Translations under genes and position numbers: made by a program
Notes under the pieces: generated by a model
Seen by the model: the letters and a program-made list of their open reading frames with translations, nothing else
Told to the model about the DNA's origin: nothing
The model's database searches: none
Shown here: positions 15,126 to 19,250 of the stretch, piece by piece
Layout of the letters: every line of letters begins with the position of its first letter
Position numbering within the stretch: the stretch's first letter is position 1
Origin: Actinomycetes bacterium
GTDB lineage: Bacteria > Actinomycetota > Acidimicrobiia > Acidimicrobiales > SZUA-35
DNA: 19,250 nucleotides
NCBI GenBank assembly: GCA_024227975.1
Contig: JAAETV010000598.1
Coordinates: forward strand, 1 to 19,250
Direction: 5' to 3'

Positions 15126-16361
15126 CTAACGGTGGCCGAGAGCGAGATCGCCGACACCAGCCCGCCAGGCGATCGTGGCGGCTCCCGTCTCGACTCGATA
15201 GGGACCCTCGGTCCCCCGGACCAACCCGGCCCCGCCGCGGCCTAGGGAGCTGGAGCGTGGCGGCCCTGTGAGGGTCGACACGATCGCCTCCCCTGAGGTC
15301 ACCAGAATGATTTCGGGCCCGATCGGCTCGAAATGCTGGATGTGATCTGGGCCGATCCTGGTCAGCGAGAAGTCGGCGATAGGGGCAGCGAAGAGGTGGG
15401 CCCCATCCGTCGCCGTCTGGACCAGCGCTGGCGCCGGGGTGGTATCGACGACAACCAAGAGCTCATCGACATCCACGGCTTTGACGGTGAGTCCACCCCT
15501 GATCACATTGTCGCTGCTTGCCATCAGCTCGACCCCGGCGCCAGCCAGGTAGGCATGGAGGCTGCCGGTCTCCAGAAACAAGGCCTGACCGGGAGCCAGC
15601 ACGACATGGTTCATCAGCAGGGCGATGACGACCCCGATGTCCCCCTGATGGAACTGGTCGAGACGGACCGTCCACTCGAGCTCGGGCCCGAACGGGCTGG
15701 CATCAGTGCTGGCCGCCGTCCCACCCAGGCGACCAGCCCCCGCGACCGCCGCCTCTACCAGGACCCGAGCCTGATCAGTGGGAAGTCGCACCAACCAGCC
15801 GATAATGTCGGCCAAACCACGTCCTGGATCGCTGGCCGCGGCCTCGACCCGATTGGCCAACTCGTCGAGGGGGTGGCCTCCGGCTTCGGCCAGTATCGAG
15901 ATCAGGCTCATCGTCTGGTCAAGGGGCCGGAGCCCGCACTTGGCCTCGAACGAGGTGAGAGCGCACAGGATCTCGGGCTTGTGGTTGTCATCGCGGTAGA
16001 TCCGCTTGGGATCGTCCTGGGCGATCCCGGCTGCTTGCTCCCTGGCGAATCCCGATCCAGCTCGAGCCCGGTCAGGGTGGACCTGGATCGAGAGTGGTTT
16101 GGCTGCCGCCAACACCTTCAACAGGAAGGGGAAACGGCCGAAGCGCTCGGCCACACCCGGGCCCAGAACTCCCACGGGATCGCGACTGACAGCTTGGTCT
16201 AGAGCTTCGCCCGCCTCAACCAGGCAGCTGGGGGCTGAGGGGTGTGCCCCCAACCAAAGCTCGGCTTCCGGTTGATCAGGGACAGGCCTCCCTTGGAGTC
16301 CGGCAATGGTGTGCCGGTCACCCCAGGCGTAGGGTCTCACCTCTCCGACGAGGTGATCCAC
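15126..16361 (-). CDS. manA: Mannose-6-phosphate isomerase, class I
   Basis: 411 residues. It interconverts fructose-6-phosphate and mannose-6-phosphate with zinc. The cupin metal ligands are visible: Q93 and H95 in LSIQVHPD, E130 in DDNHKPEI, and H269 in LETGSLHAYLAG. The N-terminal YAWGDRHTI and the VKVLAA-like FLLKVLAAAKPLSIQ core are typical of type I enzymes. A second cupin-like barrel occupies the C-terminal half. The start is GTG 16361, only 3 bp after the manB stop, so translation is coupled and the product feeds directly to phosphomannomutase. No sign of the guanylyltransferase domain found in bifunctional type II enzymes, so GDP-mannose must be made by another gene outside the window. 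Confidence 0.95.
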   Translation of the reverse strand: MDHLVGEVRPYAWGDRHTIAGLQGRPVPDQPEAELWLGAHPSAPSCLVEAGEALDQAVSRDPVGVLGPGVAERFGRFPFLLKVLAAAKPLSIQVHPDRARAGSGFAREQAAGIAQDDPKRIYRDDNHKPEILCALTSFEAKCGLRPLDQTMSLISILAEAGGHPLDELANRVEAAASDPGRGLADIIGWLVRLPTDQARVLVEAAVAGAGRLGGTAASTDASPFGPELEWTVRLDQFHQGDIGVVIALLMNHVVLAPGQALFLETGSLHAYLAGAGVELMASSDNVIRGGLTVKAVDVDELLVVVDTTPAPALVQTATDGAHLFAAPIADFSLTRIGPDHIQHFEPIGPEIILVTSGEAIVSTLTGPPRSSSLGRGGAGLVRGTEGPYRVETGAATIAWRAGVGDLALGHR

Positions 16362-16364
16362 TAC

Positions 16365-17735
16365 TCAGCTGGCCTCGCCCATGACGGCCTGGACTTCGGC
16401 CACCCGTTCGGCCACCGCGTCGGCTGACGCTGCTTCCAGGTTGAGGCGAAGGAGGGGCTCGGTGTTCGAGGGGCGCAGGTTGAACCACCAGTCACCGGCA
16501 TCGACGGTCAACCCGTCGAGCCGATCGGAGCGAGTGCTGGCATAGTGAGCGCCGACATGATCGATGACCTCAGCCGGAGACGAGACCCTGGTGTTGATCT
16601 CGCCCGACGCGGCGTAGCGGTCGAGGGGGGCGAGCAGCTCTGAAAGGGGCTGGCCTGCCAGTGAGAGCTGTTCGAGCACGAGCACCGAAGCGATGAGGCC
16701 GGAGTCGGCCCGCCAGTTGTCCTGGAAGTAATAGTGGGCGGAGTGCTCGCCTCCAAAGGCGGCCCCGGTCTCGGCCATGAGCTCCTTGATGAATGAGTGC
16801 CCTACCCGCGACCGCACCCCCTTGCCTCCCCCTTCGGCGATCACCTCGGGCACGGTCTTGGAACAGATCAGGTTGTAGATGATGGTCGACCCGGGGTCCG
16901 TTTCGAGCACAGCCTTGGCCAACAAGGCCGTCGTCAGGCTGCCCGAAACAGGTTCGGCCCGCTCGTCGACGAGGAAGACGCGGTCGGCATCACCGTCGAA
17001 GGCGAGACCTATATCGGCCCCAGTCTCGAGCACCCTGGCTCGCAGGTCGGCCAGATTCTCCACCTCGATCGGGTTCGCCTCATGGTTGGGAAAGGTGCCG
17101 TCGAGCTCCGGATACATGATCTCCAACTCGAACGGGAGCTCGTCGAACACAGCCGGGACGACGAGGCCCCCCATCCCGTTGGCGGTATCGGCCACAACCT
17201 TGAGGGGGCGCAGGTTCTTCTCTTCGACAAAACCGCGGACATGGCTGGCGAAGTCGGCCAGCAAGTCTCGGCTGGATCGAGAGCCCTGCCTCTCGGCTGG
17301 AGGCAGCCCCTGGTAGGCCATGCGCTTGATGTCGCCGAGACCGCTGTCCTCCCCCACCGGGGCCGCCCCAGCCCGACACAACTTGATGCCGTTGTATTGG
17401 GCCGGATTGTGGGAGGCGGTGAACATGACACCCGGAAGGTTGAGCGAACCGGAAGCGAAGTACAACAGATCAGTCGAAGCCAGGCCAATATCGATGACGT
17501 CGAACCCTTGGGCCTGGAGGCCGTCGGCGAAGGCATCGACCAGTTCCGGGCCCGATGGGCGCATATCCCGGCCGATGATGACCGACCGAGAATTCGGCTC
17601 CACCTGGCGGACGAAGCCTCCAAATCCGGTGCCGAGGGCTTGGCACAGCTCAGTATTGATCTGGTCCGGATAGACGCCCCGGATGTCATAGGCCTTGACG
17701 ATGTCCTCGAGGGCGGCGATGGATGAGTCTGTCAC
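16365..17735 (-). CDS. manB: Phosphomannomutase/phosphoglucomutase
   Basis: 456 residues, four-domain alpha-D-phosphohexomutase. It moves phosphate between C6 and C1 of mannose (or glucose). All four functional loops are present: the phosphoserine loop TASHNP (106-111, Ser109), the Mg loop DGDADR (247-252), the sugar-binding loop GGEHSAHYY (328-336) and the phosphate loop RPSNTEP (421-427). With manA it provides mannose-1-phosphate for GDP-mannose, and thus for mannosylated lipids, glycans or polyprenyl-phosphate mannose. The start is GTG 17735, six bases after TACCCT and with no ribosome site, probably leaderless. A glycosyltransferase gene ends 53 bp upstream. Specificity for mannose over glucose is inferred from the neighbour manA. 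Confidence 0.95.
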   Translation of the reverse strand: MTDSSIAALEDIVKAYDIRGVYPDQINTELCQALGTGFGGFVRQVEPNSRSVIIGRDMRPSGPELVDAFADGLQAQGFDVIDIGLASTDLLYFASGSLNLPGVMFTASHNPAQYNGIKLCRAGAAPVGEDSGLGDIKRMAYQGLPPAERQGSRSSRDLLADFASHVRGFVEEKNLRPLKVVADTANGMGGLVVPAVFDELPFELEIMYPELDGTFPNHEANPIEVENLADLRARVLETGADIGLAFDGDADRVFLVDERAEPVSGSLTTALLAKAVLETDPGSTIIYNLICSKTVPEVIAEGGGKGVRSRVGHSFIKELMAETGAAFGGEHSAHYYFQDNWRADSGLIASVLVLEQLSLAGQPLSELLAPLDRYAASGEINTRVSSPAEVIDHVGAHYASTRSDRLDGLTVDAGDWWFNLRPSNTEPLLRLNLEAASADAVAERVAEVQAVMGEAS

Positions 17736-17741
17736 GCCCGC

Positions 17742-17747
17742 AGGGTA
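17742..17747 (-). promoter_or_regulatory. Candidate -10 box, leaderless start of manB
   Basis: On the minus strand TACCCT is followed by GCGGGC and then the GTG start, again a six-base spacing. It would let manB-manA-Trm112 be transcribed independently of the glycosyltransferase gene upstream. Confidence 0.4.
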
Positions 17748-17788
17748 CCGGACCCCCTGGTCTAGCCCCGAACAATCGAGGAATCGAC

Positions 17789-18970
17789 TCAGGGAGTCTG
17801 ATCGCGTGATTGCCCGGCGGCCAACACCGCAGCCTGAGCTGAGCTGGGACGGTAGCGACCACCGCCGGCCCAGCGCCGAATCCGGAACAAGTCGACTAGC
17901 AACCCGATGGTGTCACCCACGATCCGGACCGATGAGCCGGAGCGGTTGGTGACCGCCACGGGGATCTCAGTGAGGGACAAGCGGTCCTGCTCGGCAATGA
18001 GAAAGATCTCGACATCGAAGGCGAACCCATCGATCCTGGACCGAGCAAAGATGGTCTTGGCGATATCGCCACGGAACCCCTTCAGCCCACACTGGGTATC
18101 ACGGAAATTGCCGAGGAGGACGATCTGGGTCAGCAGGCTGATGGCCCTCCCTCCGAGCTCACGAACTCGGCGGGCCCGTACCAGGGTGTTGGTGTCATCG
18201 TGTCGCCTGCTGCCGACCACGACGTCCCACCCCTGCTCGACCTGTTCCATGACGTCAACGATGAGATGAGGGGGATAGGCCAGGTCGGCATCGGTGAACA
18301 CCACCGTCCGGCCTTCAGCGGCCGCGACGCCGGCTCGCACCGCCGCCCCCTTTCCCTGGTTGGTTTCCATCGGCACGACCCGGGCTCCGGCCGCGCCGGC
18401 GATATCACTGGTGCGGTCGGGGGAGCCATCGTCGACCACAATGAGCTCGAAGTCGTCTGATTCCAGTGCCTTTCCGAGTCCGCCTCTGACAGCCTCGATG
18501 GTGCCACCGATGAGTGTCTCCTCTTCGTAGGCGGGGATGATGACACTGAGCCGAAGCTTCCCCACCGACGGCGGTCGGATGAGACGCTGGGCCAGATCAC
18601 GACGGACCTCGTTGAACAGGATCCTGCGGTAGGCGATCCAACGGATCGTGGCGGCGGCGAGTACCGCCCCCACCTTGGCCAGCACCAGCACCATACCCAG
18701 CCGATGGAGGAGGGCCAATACACCAACATCGACGAGGCCCGCCACCAATGCCGTGGTGGCAAAGGCAAGAGGACGGCGCACCCACCGAGCCGTCGGCTGA
18801 GCCCGGAAGGTCAGCGTCCGATTCAAGGAATAGGCCAAGCCGGCGGCGGCAACGAGGGCCACAGCGTCGGCAAGCAGGAGGGGCCAGCTCTGAAGAACCA
18901 GAACCGTTCCAACATCGACTGCCGTGGCTAGAGCTCCAACGAGGACGAAGAGCCGGAGCCTGCTCCTCAC
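17789..18970 (-). CDS. GtrA-like membrane domain fused to a family 2 glycosyltransferase
   Basis: 393 residues. The first 130 form a GtrA/DPMS-like membrane domain: four hydrophobic helices (about 6-27, 31-50, 67-89, 94-113) with the family's YSLNRTLTF (47-55) and IRWIAYRRILF (109-119) ends. A GT-A domain follows: LSVIIPAYEEE (141-151), VVDDGSPDRT (178-187), TDADLAYPP (226-234) with the metal-binding DAD, VVGSR (251-255) and DTQCGLKGFR (291-300), typical of dolichol/polyprenyl-phosphate glucosyl- or mannosyltransferases. GtrA domains are thought to flip or hold the polyprenyl-phosphate sugar. Here the membrane domain precedes the transferase, whereas the arrangement I know best has it after. 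The start GTG 18970 overlaps the stop of the upstream frame as GTGA. Proximity to manB/manA suggests a mannose donor; glucose cannot be excluded. Confidence 0.9.
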   Translation of the reverse strand: MRSRLRLFVLVGALATAVDVGTVLVLQSWPLLLADAVALVAAAGLAYSLNRTLTFRAQPTARWVRRPLAFATTALVAGLVDVGVLALLHRLGMVLVLAKVGAVLAAATIRWIAYRRILFNEVRRDLAQRLIRPPSVGKLRLSVIIPAYEEETLIGGTIEAVRGGLGKALESDDFELIVVDDGSPDRTSDIAGAAGARVVPMETNQGKGAAVRAGVAAAEGRTVVFTDADLAYPPHLIVDVMEQVEQGWDVVVGSRRHDDTNTLVRARRVRELGGRAISLLTQIVLLGNFRDTQCGLKGFRGDIAKTIFARSRIDGFAFDVEIFLIAEQDRLSLTEIPVAVTNRSGSSVRIVGDTIGLLVDLFRIRRWAGGGRYRPSSAQAAVLAAGQSRDQTP

Positions 18971-19250
18971 GACGAATTCGGTTTCTCGCGACTGACCTCG
19001 GTCGACAGCTTGGTCTCGACCTCGACTGGAGTTGCGCCGTCGCCCTCACCATCATCGCCGTTGCTGGCCGCTACATCCGGGCCGGCCAAAGCCGTCGCCA
19101 CCGTCGTCCCTGCTGATGCTGTCCCAGCATCCACCGGAGCAGCGGTATCGGCATCTGGTGCGGGGCTGACATCAACTGATTCGGGCTCAACCATCACCGG
19201 CGCCGCCCAATCACTCGGAGGCCGTTCTCCGTCCGCCTTGACCTGGGGGA
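18967..19250 (-). CDS. C-terminal tail of an unidentified protein (5' part outside window)
   Basis: The frame is open from the right edge to TGA at 18967-18969, so 93 complete codons of a longer gene are probably visible. A start at GTG 19197 or ATG 19194 is possible, but upstream codons remain open and continue in similar composition. The visible part is Ala/Pro/Thr/Glu/Asp-rich and low in complexity (for example VSPAPDADTAAPVDAG), with no domain, probably a disordered acidic tail. Its stop overlaps the GtrA/GT2 start in GTGA, showing translational coupling and hence a shared pathway, perhaps envelope glycan or lipid synthesis. No function can be given from this piece. Confidence 0.6.
   Translation of the reverse strand, partial: PQVKADGERPPSDWAAPVMVEPESVDVSPAPDADTAAPVDAGTASAGTTVATALAGPDVAASNGDDGEGDGATPVEVETKLSTEVSREKPNSS

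Noticed and set aside
16797..17726. 309-codon plus-strand frame opposite manB
   Set aside because: manB carries all four phosphohexomutase loops on the minus strand; the opposite frame has no motif.

Overview
The window is GC-rich bacterial chromosome, and its content points to an actinobacterium. The genes smpB/ssrA, ftsX, ftsE, prfB, secA, a long HPF, comF, ahcY, a Trm112-like gene, manA and manB sit close together. From memory, secA1, hpf, comF, sahH, manA and manB are also neighbours in Mycobacterium, and ftsE/ftsX/smpB follow prfB there. Other actinobacterial signs are a mycothiol-type (MDMPI-family) protein and several start codons placed 6-9 nt after a TANNNT box with no Shine-Dalgarno, as in leaderless transcripts. 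A deep-branching class such as Acidimicrobiia is my guess; the sequence does not prove it. I see no phage, IS, CRISPR or tRNA gene.

Layout. 15-980: a JAMM metallopeptidase (minus) diverges from smpB (plus). 1003-1629: tandem hairpins, a promoter, the tmRNA gene ssrA, then two exact 66-bp copies of a double-hairpin repeat. 1629-5509 (minus): a tail-anchored protein with an ASKHA-like layout, a crotonase-family enzyme, and a membrane-anchored FMN/Fe-S glutamate-synthase-like protein. 5668-11186 (minus): the compact secA-prfB-ftsE-ftsX block for protein export, termination at UGA/UAA and division. 11297-12549 (minus): hpf and comF; a third copy of half of the hairpin repeat lies between hpf and secA. 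12578-14165: ahcY with a perfect 84-bp tandem duplication covering its last 17 codons, stop and flank. 14279-14857 (plus): a shortened MDMPI-family gene, the only plus-strand protein gene besides smpB. 14886-17735 (minus): manB-manA-Trm112-like, which supplies mannose-1-P and mannose-6-P. 17789-19250 (minus): a GtrA/GT2 fusion translationally coupled to the C-terminal tail of a protein that runs off the window.

How it fits together: this is mostly a housekeeping region for translation quality control (SmpB, tmRNA, RF2, HPF), export and division (SecA, FtsEX), and envelope sugar supply (ManA/ManB plus a polyprenyl-phosphate-type glycosyltransferase). The tmRNA tag frame ends in UGA, which RF2 (prfB, in this window) reads. 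The unexplained parts are the tail-anchored ASKHA-like protein, the dispersed double-hairpin repeat, the quasi-palindromic duplication at the end of ahcY, and an MDMPI-family protein that has lost the expected metal-ligand segment. No intergenic gap exceeds 300 bases.
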